The notes: generated from the letters alone by a model not told the origin. A stretch of DNA of 41,776 nt from an uncultured bacterium (GCA_947168815.1 CAMVNG010000009.1:1-41776); one strand, 5' to 3'; counted from the first letter of the stretch, positions 20,011 through 30,835 are shown. Translations and numbers: made by a program.

Positions 20011-20532
20011 ATGAGAGAAGAAGATAAAAGCTCAGTAAGCAGTAATGAGAAAGTAGATGCTAATGAAACAGCAAATAGTCTTTTTTCTACATTTCAAATA
20101 AATGAGATAGAATATAAAGTTGTTAAAAAATCAAATTCAAAAATAGAAGGGGAAAGGCTTTGATTACAGGTAAAAAATCTAGTTCCAATATACTATCTTG
20201 ATGGATTTTGAATACGTAAGTGATCTTACAATAAAAAAGAAGATTATATTCTTCTCTTTGCTAATGCTGATGAGGAAACATTAAAACATGAAATTGTTCA
20301 TAGTATAGAATATAAACAAGAACCATCTAAAGAATTAGAGGATTTATATTCCGAAGTGTTAGAAAAAATTACTGAAGATTCTTTTGATAATTGAACAGCT
20401 AGTTTTAATTTTAGAAAAAATATCCATGAATTCATAGCAGATGGATATAGTAAGAAGGTATTCATAGAGGCTTTAAAAAAAGAAAATCTTTATGAAGAAT
20501 TCTTAGAAAAAACAGCTTATTTATTCGAATAA
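20011..20532 (+). CDS. Small predicted zincin-like protein (HExxH)
   Basis: I do not recognise a named family. The 173-residue soluble protein has TLKHEIVHSIEY (HExxH at about 93-97) followed by NIHEFIADGYSKK (about 138-150), an arrangement in which the second glutamate could be the third zinc ligand, as in gluzincin-type metallopeptidases. The N-terminus is Ser/Asn-rich and probably disordered. No signal peptide or membrane helix is visible. It starts 23 nt after prfA and is followed by a small lipoprotein gene, so the three may be co-transcribed. Glycine is partly TGA. Peptidase activity is a prediction from the motif only. Confidence 0.65.
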
Positions 20533-20556
20533 CTTTTAGAATTAACAAAACAAATA

Positions 20557-20754
20557 ATGAAAAAATTAGTATTACTTTCTTCAATTTTATGTTTAAGTTT
20601 CCTTCTTTTTGGATGCTGAAATAATGATAATGAAATATGAATTCCAGAAGATGAACTTCCAGAAGAATCTCCAGTATGTCCTGAAGGATTTTACTGGTTT
20701 GAATCAGTGAAAAGTTGTATTATGATGGAAAACGCTCAAGTTGAAGAAGATTAA
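20557..20754 (+). CDS. Small lipoprotein
   Basis: A 65-residue protein with a clear lipoprotein signal: MKKLVLLSSILCLSFLLFGC, where LFGC is the lipobox and Cys20 the predicted lipidation site. The mature part is short and acidic (Glu/Asp/Pro-rich) with two cysteines about 12 residues apart in VCPEGFYWFESVKSCIM that could form a disulfide. Function unknown. It follows the zincin-like gene by 24 nt. Its TAA overlaps the TAA of the convergent recX gene within the palindrome TTAA at 20751-20754. Glycines are GGA and TGA. Confidence 0.75.
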
Positions 20755-21209
20755 TATTCTTCTTGTTCTCAAGCATTTTCTTTAATTACTCTTTTAATAT
20801 CTCATAAACGATATCCCTTTCTCATGAGTTTTTGGATAATATCAAATCCATTAACTCATTTTTTCTTATATTGTTTAATTTCTTTTTTTATTCATTCAGA
20901 AACACCTTCTTGAATATTTTCATCTAACTCATGAACAAGTTTTGTAATGATAGATTTTTCTATTCCTCTCATTTCTAACTTTTGAGTAATTACCATAAGA
21001 GGTCTTCCTTTCCTAATAACTTCTGAGTTTAGATAACTTTCAGCAAAAAGTTCATCATTCACAAAATTTTCAGACTTAAGTTTTTCTAAAGTCCTTTTTA
21101 CCATTTCAGAATCATATCCTTGTTGATACATTTTAATCCTTAATTCCTTTTCTGTTTTAGGATATTTTCCAATAACTCAAATCGCATATTCATAACAAGA
21201 TTTAGCCAT
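20751..21209 (-). CDS. recX: Regulatory protein RecX
   Basis: RecX binds RecA filaments and limits recombination and SOS activity. The 152-residue product shows the three-helix RecX repeats: YPKTEKELRIKMYQQGYDSE, LKSENFVNDELFAESYLNSE with RKGRPLMVITQKLEMRGIEK, and a last repeat NGFDIIQKLMRKGYRLGDIKRVI. Length and order are normal for the family. The start at 21209 (MAKSCYEYAIGVIGKYPKTE) includes the full first repeat. The gene starts 16 nt after the end of the IleRS-like fragment, in the same direction. RecA is not in this window. Confidence 0.85.
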
Positions 21210-21225
21210 ATTGTCTGATAATAAA

Positions 21226-21840
21226 CTATCTAATTAAAGTAATTTCTACTTTATCATCTCAAGAAACGAATTCAGATGTAATATTTCATTCTTTCTTTGC
21301 TTCTTCAATACTCAAAAGAAGTGCTTCTCATTTAAGGAAGTCTCAGAATTCAGAAATAATATTTTTTAGATTCTCACTTTGAGTAGAGAAACTCATAGCA
21401 ACCTTATCTTCTACTGCAAAATCAGCATCTTTTCTCATTTGATTAAGAAATCTAGAGAGTTCTCTAGCTACTCATTCTCTTTCAAGTTCTGGTGTGATTT
21501 GAAGATCTAATTTTGCAATCATATTTCAATCAACTGCGATATTAGAATCATCTAATCCTTCATAAACGACTTCATAATCTTCTGCTTCTAGAATCCAAGA
21601 TCATCATTGATTAGAAAAAACTTCCACTTTTCAATTACCTAATTCTTTAATGTTTCATTGTTTCCCGTTTGCAATAATTTGTCCTGTATCTTTTCAGAAT
21701 TTAGCTGAAAGCTGAGATCCAAGAGGTTTGAAAACCTTAACTAATGGTTTATCACTTGAAAAAGAAGAGATTTCTTTTACGTTCACTTCTTCTTTGATAA
21801 TATCTCAATATTTTTTTAAAAGTTCTTGTTCGTTAACCAT
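21226..21840 (-). CDS. Stand-alone C-terminal domain of isoleucyl-tRNA synthetase
   Basis: The 204-residue protein matches the C-terminal part of long bacterial/archaeal-type IleRS (the DUF5915-like region): LVKVFKPLGSQLSAKFGKD, a beta-rich middle with YEVVYEGLDDSNIAVDG, then LDLQITPELEREGVARELSR with FLNQMRKDADFAVEDKVAMS. The catalytic Rossmann domain, with HIGH and KMSKS, is absent. The ATG at 21840 starts the domain cleanly, and 117 nt of non-coding sequence with a terminator lie upstream, so this is not the end of a longer local gene. It may be the second half of a split ileS, or a free tRNA-binding domain. It reads into recX. Several glycines are TGA. The domain assignment is by eye. Confidence 0.7.
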
Positions 21841-21913
21841 AATTCTAAGAAAAGATACTAAAACACCAAGAATATAGTAAAACTTAGGAGAAATTCAATA
21901 TATTCTTGATAAA

Positions 21914-21946
21914 GGAAAAACCTAGAGTAATAATTACTCCAGGTTT
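21914..21946 (-). terminator. Intrinsic terminator after the der operon
   Basis: AAACCTAGAGTAA (21918-21930) pairs with TTACTCCAGGTTT (21934-21946) at 12 of 13 positions around a 3-nt loop, followed on the minus strand by TTCCTTT. It starts 10 nt past the stop of the 44-codon gene, which supports that gene being the end of the der transcript. Confidence 0.75.
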
Positions 21947-21956
21947 CTTGCTTGAT

Positions 21957-22091
21957 TTAGCGTCTCGAAAACTTCATATCAGCACTTACTACACCAATAA
22001 TGGTGAGAATAAGAATGCATAAAGCAACAGGATACAGGACAGGAGGAATAGATTTCCAATCCTTTACAGAATACCATTTTTTTGTTTTCAT
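21957..22091 (-). CDS. Small single-helix membrane peptide (44 residues)
   Basis: A short open frame downstream of der: an amphipathic, basic start (KTKKWYSVKDWKSIPP), then one hydrophobic helix (VLYPVALCILILTIIGVV) and a short polar end. I know no family for it. Support comes from context: it begins 23 nt after the der stop, runs in the same direction, ends in TAA, and is followed within 10 nt by an intrinsic terminator. The single glycine is GGT. It could also be untranslated leader or spacer. Confidence 0.5.
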   Translation of the reverse strand: MKTKKWYSVKDWKSIPPVLYPVALCILILTIIGVVSADMKFSRR

Positions 22092-22114
22092 AAGCGTTAT
22101 TTATTTGGTTTATA

Positions 22115-23572
22115 TTATGATTTTCTTTTTCTTCTCTGTAATATTTTAGCAGAATTTCTATCTTGTTTAGCTTGACGAGCATCTTGTTCCTTCCTTAGTG
22201 ATTTTAAAGATACTCATGGCACTGGACGATCTTCTTGACCTTCACCTCTTTCACGGAATCTGATAATTAATGGAACTCCAATAAATCAAAAATTTCTTCT
22301 TAAAACATTTTCAATCCATTTCTTAAAAGCAAAGTTTGCTCTTGCTTTATGATTAACAAATATCATGAATGTTGGTGCATCAACCTCCACTTGCGTTGCA
22401 TACATAATTTTACAGATTTTATTCTTAGGAAAACGTGCAGGTTTCTTAATCTGTTCTTCGCTTAATACTCTATTCAATTCTGTTGTTCATATTCTCTTTT
22501 GATTCTCTTTATAAACTGCATTAACCATTCTTAAAAGATTTCCTAATCCATCTCAATTAAGTGCTGAAAGAGGAATAATTGGAATATGTTTTGCAAAATC
22601 CAAATAACTTTGAGCTCATTTAATCATCGCATCTATTGCTTTTTTATCCACAAGATCTGATTTGTTGAGCGCAAAAATCATAGGTAGTCATAATTGTGTT
22701 ATTTCATGAAGAAGTGTCATATCTCTATGAGTAATTCCCTGAGTACAATCAACCATAAAAATTACAACAGGTCTTGTATATTCAAGCATCTTTTCCGTTT
22801 TGTCATAAGCGATTTTTTCTATTCAATGAGTCTTTCCTTTTTTTCTAATTCCTGCTGTGTCATAAACAGTAAACCATTGTCCTTGAGACTTAAATTCTCC
22901 CACAATATAATCTCTTGTTGTTCAAAGTTTGTCTTCTACTTTAGCTAATTCTTTTCAAACTAAAGTGTTTAATAATGTTGATTTTCAAGAATTTGGTTTT
23001 CAAACAATAGCCAATCAAATTCATTTGTGTTGAGGAAGATTTATATTATCGTCTTCATGGTCTGGATTAGCATCAATCCACCTTTTTGCTTCATCAATGA
23101 TTTTATCTTCAAGTTCTTCAATATTTCTCTCTTTTTTAGCACTTATTCAAATTACAGTTCAAAGTCATAATTCGTAGTACTCACTAATAGCTAAATCAGT
23201 TTCTGTTGCTTTCCATTTTACATCTAATTTATTAATAACGAGAATTGTCTGTTTTGATTTATTGTTGTCCATAATAAGATCAAGAATGTGTTGATCTTTT
23301 GCTGTAATTCAAACAGTATCATCAATAACAAATAATAAAAGATCTGATTCTTTTATTATTTTTTCAATAAAAGGAACTTCATCAGAAAAATCTAAAAGTC
23401 ATGGACTATCAAAAAAAGTTAGTTTTCATAGATTATCAACCTCCATTTGATGAACGATGATATCTGTTGTTGTTCAATGAATATCTGTTACAATAGCCCT
23501 AAATTGTCCAATCAAACGATTGAATAGTGTAGATTTTCATGCATTAGTTGCTCCTATAAGTCAGATTTTCAT
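22115..23572 (-). CDS. der: GTPase Der (EngA)
   Basis: Der is a double-GTPase needed for maturation of the 50S subunit. The 485-residue product contains two G domains in tandem: GATNAGKST (about 8-16) with DSPGLLDF and NKLD, and GKPNSGKST with DTAGIRKKGK and NKSD, followed by a KH-like C-terminal domain (VEVDAPTFMIFVNHKARANF) and a basic tail rich in Arg and Lys. The linker between the G domains carries an acidic stretch (NPDHEDDN). Glycines in both P-loops are TGA. The ATG at 23572 puts the first P-loop at the usual distance. The downstream peptide gene is probably co-transcribed. The MFP gene diverges, with its -10 at 23693. Confidence 0.95.
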
Positions 23573-23670
23573 TTTTTTTATTCAATTAAGATAAACCTAA
23601 ATACAGTATAAGAAACTCCTTTTCATTTTCCATAAGTTCTTTTACCAATTGTAGTTTAAAAAAGGATGGG

Positions 23671-23698
23671 TTGTTTTTCAAGTCTTAATCTTTATAAT
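23671..23698 (+). promoter_or_regulatory. Promoter of the MacAB-like exporter operon
   Basis: TTGTTT (23671-23676) and TATAAT (23693-23698) are 16 nt apart. The upstream in-frame ATG at 23704 would lie only 6 nt past the -10, whereas the ATG at 23731 lies 33 nt past it, like other genes here. This supports the later start. Confidence 0.55.
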
Positions 23699-23730
23699 CC
23701 AAGATGCTTCAATTTATTAAAAATGTGCTC

Positions 23731-25785
23731 ATGTGAAAATTTAAAGATTTTTTAAAAAAATTAGGAAATTATATTTGGAGAAAAAAACGGACGCTACTTG
23801 TGTCATTATCCATTCTTTGAATGGTTTGAATATGGGGATATAATAAATATTTTAAACCAGCAGAAGATACATCGTTTTTTAGTAATGACTATGAAGTAAT
23901 CACGTGAGATGTCTCAAATTCTTTAAACTTAATATGAACAACTCAGTTTGCTAATGCTCAAAAATTAACTTTTGTAAATAAAGGAAGAGTAACAAGCGTG
24001 AAAACGAAGGTTGGTGCGACTGTAAAAAAATGAGATATTTTGGCTACTATTACAACAGATGATCTTGATAGAAAAGTTGAAGATAAAAAGAAGGAAATAA
24101 AAAACCTTCAATTAAAACTAAATACTATTTTGTCTAAATCTGATAAAAATCTTGATATATTAAGAGCACAATCAAATTATGATTTATTGATTTTACAAAA
24201 AGAAACACAACCAAGTGAGCAAATACTCGATATACAAACAAAAAAATCAAATATTCAAGACATTGAAAGGCAAATAAAAGATAAAGAAAAAGACTTAAGA
24301 GAAGCAAAAAATGATTATGCAGAACTGTTGTCTTGAAGAGCTTGAGCAACTCATGCAGAACTTACAATATGAAGTAGGGTAAGAAACAGAAATACGACAA
24401 TTGAAAAATTGATAAGGGATTTCCGTACAAGTGCAGTAGAAATCCAAACAACACTTGATGAATACGATAAGGTGATGAAAATGACGGATCTCCATAATTG
24501 AGAAAATGAAAATGTATATATTTGAGCAAAAAATCAACGTCTTGTAAGCGAATCAAAGCAAAACTTTCGGAAAGTTAATGCATATACAGAAAAGCTTAAT
24601 ACACTATATAATAATTTTTCTGCTAAACAAATTGGTCAAATAACAGAAAATGAACTCCTAGATGCATATGCTGTATTTAAGAATCTATGAGATGATTTAG
24701 TTCAACGATGAAGAATAAATTATGATATGTTTCAGGATAGTATTGAATCGGTGGGAACTTTGGAGAGAAGCCAAATTGATTGATATACAAAAACGTTCGG
24801 AACTTCGCTAGAATCTCAATGATATAGTTATTATGATAAATATAATAGTGCTGTAGAAAGTTTAGCAAATTTAAAAGATTCAGATACCACAATAGAAGAT
24901 GCAGCAGATAAGGTAGAAAAGTTATCAATCGAACTAGATACCTTAAAAATAAATCTTCAAAAAGCAAATAATGAATTAACTATAGCAGAAAAACAACATG
25001 TCCTAGATGCAGCTGAATTAGATAAAAAAATTACGGATGCAAAAGTTGATTTAGAAAAAGCAAAGCAATGAAATGCGCAACAAGAAGAAATAGATACATA
25101 TAAAAACGAAATAGATAATGCGCAATTTGCTCTTACTACACTTATGAAAGAGTATGATGATTATAAAATCATTGCTAACTTTGACGGTGTAGTGACAAAA
25201 CTTGATATGCAGATTTGAGATAGTATTGAAACAAATTCAAATTCATCAAGCGATCAAAAATATATTTATGTAGAAACGCCCGATTTATTGGAAGTGAATT
25301 TGGATATTGACCAAATTGATATTGTAAAAATTTCGACTTGAATGCCAGTTGAAGTCTATCTGGATGCATTTCCAGAAAATACTTATACTTGAGTTTTCTC
25401 TGAAATAGATACTATGCCTGATAGCAGTTCTGATATGTGATGATGAAATTATAAGGCAAAAGTTGTATTCCAAAAGAATAGTCCTGAAGAAAGAATTCTT
25501 TGAGGAATGAGCGCTAACATTAAAGTAGTATTGAATGAAGAAAAAGATGCATTAGTAATTCCAAATCCAGCAATTGTCGACAATGAAATATGAGAAAAGA
25601 TTGTTCTTTTCCAAGATAAAAATGGAGAATGGATAGATAAAGTTATTGAAATCTGATTATCTGATGACGTAAATACGGTCGTTTTGAGTGGATTGAAGGC
25701 ATGAGATATAATTAAAGGTTTATATATAACTGATTCTGCAATAACAAATGCTTGAATTGTGGATGATGAAGATTCTTTCTGGTAA
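23731..25785 (+). CDS. MacA/HlyD-type membrane fusion protein of an ABC exporter
   Basis: The 684-residue protein has an N-terminal membrane helix (about 22-38), then a biotinyl-lipoyl-like half domain (KLTFVNKGRVTSVKTKVGAT, KKGDILATI), a long coiled-coil hairpin rich in Lys/Glu/Asp (about 90-460), the second lipoyl half (YKIIANFDGVVTKLDMQIGD) and a beta-barrel part with VNLDIDQIDIVKISTGMPVE, ending in a MacA-like C-terminal domain. MacA is about 370 residues, so the coiled coil here is much longer. It opens a three-gene cluster with an ABC ATPase and a MacB-type permease. The exported substrate is unknown. An in-frame ATG at 23704 would add nine residues; promoter spacing favours 23731. Confidence 0.85.
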
Positions 25786-25817
25786 TTTATTATAAATGAA
25801 AAAGAATGGAGGATTTT

Positions 25818-26501
25818 ATGGTGTTAAAGGATATAAAGAAAACATATTGATGAAAAGATATGGAACCCGTTTATGCACTTAGGGGGGTTTCTTTGACTAT
25901 AAATGATTGAGATTTTACAGCAATAATGTGACCATCGTGATGTTGAAAATCAACACTAATGAATATTGTTGGGTTATTAGATGTGCCTTCATCTTGACAA
26001 TATTTACTTCGCGGGAAAGAAGTAAAAAATTTGAGCAATGATGAGCAAGCGTTAATTCGTAGAAATAATATTTGATTCATATTTCAGTGATATAACCTTT
26101 TAAAAAGACTTTCAGCACGAGAACAAGTAGCTCTTCCTTTAACTTATATGTGAATATCTTCCTTTAAAGCAAAAGAAAGGTGTTATGCTGCACTAGAAAC
26201 CGTTTGATTGAAATGAAGAGAGAAGGCATTGCCAAATCAACTCTCTTGAGGTCAACAGCAAAGAGTTTGTATAGCAAGAGCTCTTGTAACTAACGCAGGA
26301 TTGATATTGGCAGATGAACCAACAGGAGCCCTAGATTCAAAGACCTGAGAGGAACTAATGGAACTCTTTAGAAAATTGAATTCAGAACAGAAGAAAACAA
26401 TATTATTGATTACTCATGATGCACACGTAGCATCTTATGCTCAAAAAACATTTCATATGAAGGATGGTGTTTTTGAAAAAGAAGAAATTAATAGAATTTA
26501 G
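25818..26501 (+). CDS. MacB/LolD-type ABC exporter ATPase
   Basis: The nucleotide-binding subunit of the exporter: 227 residues with Walker A GPSGCGKST (about 38-46, three glycines as TGA), Q-loop GFIFQGYNLL, signature [15 protein letters not shown], Walker [14 protein letters not shown] and the switch histidine in [16 protein letters not shown] and the order place it in the MacB/LolD/FtsE group. GGAGG at 25808-25812, 5 nt before the ATG, is an uncommonly clear Shine-Dalgarno for this window. It lies between the adaptor gene (32-nt gap) and the permease gene (17-nt gap), so the three form an operon. Confidence 0.92.
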
Positions 26502-26518
26502 ACAAATATGGAAATAAT

Positions 26519-27793
26519 ATGAAGATTTTTACCTATATTACAGATGCTATAAGGACTATAATGGCAAACAAGATGAGATCTGGCTTGTCTACTTTGGGTA
26601 TTGTGATTTGAGTCATGTCTGTTATTATCTTAATGGCTTTTGGTAAATGAGCAGAAATGACTATGATGTCAAATATGGGAGATATGATGAAAAATACAAT
26701 TATGCTTTCTCCAGGATGATGATATAGTATGTGGGATGATGATTGAGAAGGAAATCAAAATGGATATATCAAAAAGATTGTATTTGATGAAAAACTAGTG
26801 CATTATTTAGAAGAATATTTCCCTGAATTAAAATGAAAAATTCAGTATTCATCAGAATATAAAGGAAATTCATCTGTGAAAGTTGGGTGAAATCAAATGT
26901 ATGCAAATATTCAAGGAGTGCCAAAAAGTTATTACGATTTGCAAGAACTTGAATTAGAAAAGGGGGTTTGGTTAACAGATAGGAATTATGACAATAGGGA
27001 AATGGTTACGGTTGTTTCATACTGATTAATAAAGCAATTAAGTCAAAATCAGAAATCAAAATCAAAAAAAATTGATGCTAATAATATTGTGTGAACAAAA
27101 ATTAAATTAGGTGGGAAAGAACTTTCGGTTATTGGACTTTTAAAACAAGCAAGTGAATGGGAAGGAGCAAGCTTATATATCCCAATCACAACAATGCAAG
27201 AAAGATTAAATCATAACAGTAACATTTCTTCATTAACAATCCATCTGGATCCAACGGCAGACAATGCACTTTGGCAAAAAAGAATAACGTATCTTCTTTT
27301 AAAAAAGTACAATATTGCAAATAAACAACAAGCGTGATTTTCTATTTATTCATTTGCTAAATATACAGAGCAACTTAATTCATCTATGGCTGTTATGAAT
27401 TATTTATTATTAGCAATTTGATGAATATCTTTGCTTGTTTGAGGTATTTGAGTTATGAATATTATGATTGTTTCTGTGACTGAAAGGACAAGAGAAATTG
27501 GAATTAGAAAGGCAATTGGAGCTTTAAATAGAGATATAATTGCACAATTTCTAGTAGAATCCGTTATTATTGTTATTATTTGATGATTAATAGCGTTACT
27601 TTTTAGTTTTTGAATTGTTGCATTATTAAATAAGGCATTTATTGGTTCGGATTTCGAATTTCATGCTGTAATCACATATGATGTTGTTTTAATTGCTCTT
27701 TGATTAACAACGGCAATCTGAATCATCTTTTGAATTTTGCCAGCAAGAAAAGCAGCAAAATTAAAGCCAATTGATGCTTTAAGATTTGAATAA
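26519..27793 (+). CDS. MacB-type ABC exporter permease
   Basis: The 424-residue membrane subunit has the FtsX/MacB layout: an N-terminal helix ([20 protein letters not shown], about 22-41), a long extracytoplasmic region (about 45-285), and three C-terminal helices with the family block [20 protein letters not shown], then [17 protein letters not shown] and [20 protein letters not shown], ending PIDALR. It completes the adaptor-ATPase-permease set. The ATG at 26519 gives the usual cytoplasmic N-terminus [20 protein letters not shown]. Many glycines are TGA. A near-upstream ATG at 26508 lies in a different frame and would not yield this protein. The gene converges on the O-methyltransferase, 9 nt apart. 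Confidence 0.92.
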
Positions 27794-27802
27794 TAAAAAA
27801 AA

Positions 27803-28363
27803 TTATTTAACGTTGTTTAATATCATAATTCAATCCCCCTCTTCACTAGGAACAATTTCGTAATTTATTTGATTTTTTTCTAAGAATTCATATAATGTAT
27901 TTAGTTTTGTTTGATACTTTACGACATCGTCCAAAAGTATAATATTATTTTCTGAGCTAAGATTATTGTGTATTTTCTCTAAGTAGTTTCCGTATTGACT
28001 TTTCTGAGCATCAACGAATACAAAATCGCAGTTTAGGGGTAAAACATTTACTGTTGTCTCTGATTTCGTAATATCAAATGGATATAAAGTAATATTCCAG
28101 CATTGAGCTGATGAAATATTTCTTTGAGCTTCCAAATATGCAGGATAAGCAACTTCAAATGTTGTTAAATGACCTCATCGTTTTGCAATAGTACTAGCGA
28201 TGACAATACTACTATATCCCACAGCTGATCCAATTTCTAAACAAGTTTTTGGCTTTCTTTCTTCAAGTATTTTACGAAGGATTTCTTCACTTTCAGTTGA
28301 GATAAGTGGAATACGTCTTGCAACGCAAGAGGCTCTTAATTGAGTTAGAAACTCATTCAACAT
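27803..28363 (-). CDS. Class I SAM-dependent O-methyltransferase
   Basis: A 186-residue methyltransferase of the family-3 O-methyltransferase type (COMT/YrrM-like). Motif I is CLEIGSAVGYSSIVIAS (about 45-61), followed by the acidic motif CDFVFVDAQKSQYGNYL, the metal-binding-type IILLDDVV and the terminal GIMILNNVK. In Bacillus the related TrmR modifies tRNA, but the family also methylates small molecules; the target here is unknown. The start ATG at 28363 gives MLNEFLTQLRASC; an ATG at 28402 would overlap the RNase J gene. It diverges from RNase J with 29 nt between starts. A glycine near the C-terminus is TGA and would be read as a stop under the standard code. Confidence 0.83.
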
Positions 28364-28392
28364 TTTATTTACTCTAGATATTAAAAAAACAA

Positions 28393-30351
28393 ATGGAAAC
28401 AATTATGCAGTCAAACATTTCTATTAATTTATGAGAAAAAAACAATAAAAAACTAAGTTCTGTTCGTTCTAATAGGACAACAAGAAGAACAAACACAAAT
28501 GCTCAACAGCCAATTTCTTCAGAAGCATTTTTAAGACATAGGAACAAGCCAGTTCATCAAAAAATTGATGATCCTAAAAAATTAATAAAAAAAGGAGAAA
28601 AACCAGTAAGAATTTTCTGACTTTGAGGACTTGAACAAATTGGTTCTAATATGACGGTTATTGAATACGAAAATGACATCTTAATCGTTGATGCATGAAT
28701 GGAATTTGCAGATGATACAATGCCTTGAGTTGATTATATTATTCCAGATATAAGTTATCTTATTACAAAGAAAAAGAATATTAAAGGAATTATTATTACT
28801 CACGGTCACCTTGACCATATTTGAGCAGTTAAGAATATTATTTCAAATCTTGATTATCCAACAATCTATACTTCTCCATTAACGATAGGTATGATTAAAA
28901 GAAATCTTGATGATAAAGATCAAAAACAATTAAAATATAAGTTGGTTGATCCAGATATTGATGTATTTAAACTTTGAGTTTTTACTATAGAGTTCTTCAG
29001 AGTAAACCACTCAATTCCAGAAGCGATGTGAGCTTCAGTTCATACTCCAAAAGGACTTTTAGTTTTCTCTGGAGACTTCAAAATAGATTTTACACCTGCA
29101 ATAGATAAACCAGCAGACCTTTGAAAAATTTCAAGAATTGGTCAAGAAGGGGTAAGAATGTATCTTGGAGAATCAACAAATGCAAATAAACCAGGACATT
29201 CTGTGTCAGAAAAGATTATTGGAGAAAACTTAGATATTATCATTTGAAATTACAAAAAAACAAGAATGGTAGTTTCTACTTTTGCCTCAAATATCTGAAG
29301 AATTATTCAAATTATAAATAGTTCTATAAAACACGATAAAGTTGTTTTCTTGGCATGAAGATCAATGGTTTCAAATGTTCAACTCTGTCAAGAACTTGGA
29401 TATATTAATTCTCCTAAGGGGATGATTCGTCAACTTTCTTCTGAAGCAGAAAGTATGCCAGATGAAAAAGTATTAGTGCTTTGTACTGGTTCTCAAGGAG
29501 AAGAGAATAGTGCATTAGTTAGAATGGCGAAATGAGAAGTTAAAGATTTTATGCTAAGACCATGAGATTCTGTACTTCTATCATCTCATACAATTCCTTG
29601 AAATGAAAAGGCGGTTGTTGGTATGATTAATGATTTAGTAAAATTGGGAGTAGACGTAATCGATGAACCAGGTCTTGATACCCATACTTCATGACATGGA
29701 TGTCAGGAAGATCTAAAAATGATGATGTCATTATTAAATCCTGAATATTTTTGTCCTATTCACGGAGAGCCATACATGAGACATGCCAATAAAAAAGTAG
29801 CTATGAGTCTTTGATATGAAGAAGATAAGGTGCTCTTACCAGAAAATGGACAAATAATGGAATTATATGAAGATGTGGCTTTCGTTTCCGATAAAAAAAT
29901 AAAATTAGACACGGTTATGATTGATGGAAAAGGTGAAGGTCATCTTTCATGAGAATACGTTATGAAGGCAAGAAGTATTATGGGAGAAAATGGTATTGTT
30001 GGTCTTATTTTTAAGGTTGATACAAAAACAAGAGAATTAGTTTGAAATATCCAAATTGAATCAAGAGGATTTGTATATTCTTCTGAAGTAAAAAAGATTC
30101 ACACACAAATCGTTGAATTTGCAAGAGCGAAATATAATGATAACGCAAAGAAGAAAATGGATGTAAAAGATAATTTAAGATTGATTAGAGATGAATTAGG
30201 AGAATATATTACAAAGATTATTGGTAGAGTGCCAATGTTAATGTTGATGTATGTTTATATTAATAGAGAAGCAATCCAAAATATTCCAGTTGAAACTAAT
30301 GATGAAATCATTTGAATGACTTTAGAAGAACAAGGAGGATATAAGGAGTAA
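28393..30351 (+). CDS. rnj: Ribonuclease J
   Basis: RNase J is a metallo-beta-lactamase/beta-CASP nuclease with endo- and 5' exonuclease activity in RNA processing and decay. The 652-residue product has a basic, probably disordered extension of about 75 residues, then RIFGLGGLEQIGSNMTVIEY, the zinc motif THGHLDHIG (H137, H139, D141, H142), FFRVNHSIPEAMG, GDFKIDFTP, the beta-CASP part (VVSTFASNIGRI, VLCTGSQGEENSA) and SGHGCQEDLKMMM with CPIHGEPYM. The C-terminal dimerisation region is complete. The smpB gene follows 28 nt on. Glycines are heavily TGA. The promoter probably lies within the start of the divergent methyltransferase gene. Confidence 0.93.
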
Positions 30352-30379
30352 TATTTAATCACATTTTTCTTAAGAGATT

Positions 30380-30835
30380 ATGCAGATTATTACAAAGAAT
30401 AAGAGAGCATATTTTGATTATGAAATAGAGAAAGACTATGTTGCTTGAATCATTTTGAAGTGACATGAAGTTAAATCTATAAAGACTTCTCATGTAAATA
30501 TACAGGATGCTGCAATAGTTATTGAGAATAGAGAACTTTGGATTTATAATATGGATATCCCATTGTATGAAAAAACTTCTCCTGTTTTAGTTCCTCATTA
30601 TCGTCCTAAAGGAAAAAGAAAATTATTGTTAAATAAAAATGAGATATCTAAAATTGCAGCAAGTTTAGATAAGCCATGAATGGTCGCATTAGCACTAGAA
30701 ATATTCGTAACAAAATGAGGCTTTATTAAGCTTAAAATTTGAATCTGAAAACTACATAGAAAGGTTGAAAAAAAGCAAATTCTCAAGGAGAGAGATATTA
30801 AAAGGCAGATGGATAGAGATATTCGTTCTATTTAA
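30380..30835 (+). CDS. smpB: SsrA-binding protein SmpB
   Basis: SmpB binds tmRNA and delivers it to stalled ribosomes. The 151-residue product has the conserved start TKNKRAYFDYEIEKDYVAGI, ILKGHEVKSIKTSHVNIQDA, the NMDIPLYE segment, then HYRPKGKRKLLLNKNEI and the RNA-binding LALEIFVTKGGFIKLKIGIG with a basic tail (KLHRKVEKKQILKERDIKRQ). The length is usual. It lies between RNase J and a YgjP-like gene with short gaps on both sides, so it is probably co-transcribed with both. tmRNA itself was not found in this window. Glycines are TGA at most positions. Confidence 0.93.

Noticed and set aside
23704-23730. Start of the membrane fusion protein at 23704
   Set aside because: It would lie only 6 nt past the TATAAT; 23731 fits the leader length of other genes. 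The earlier start remains possible if the mRNA is leaderless.
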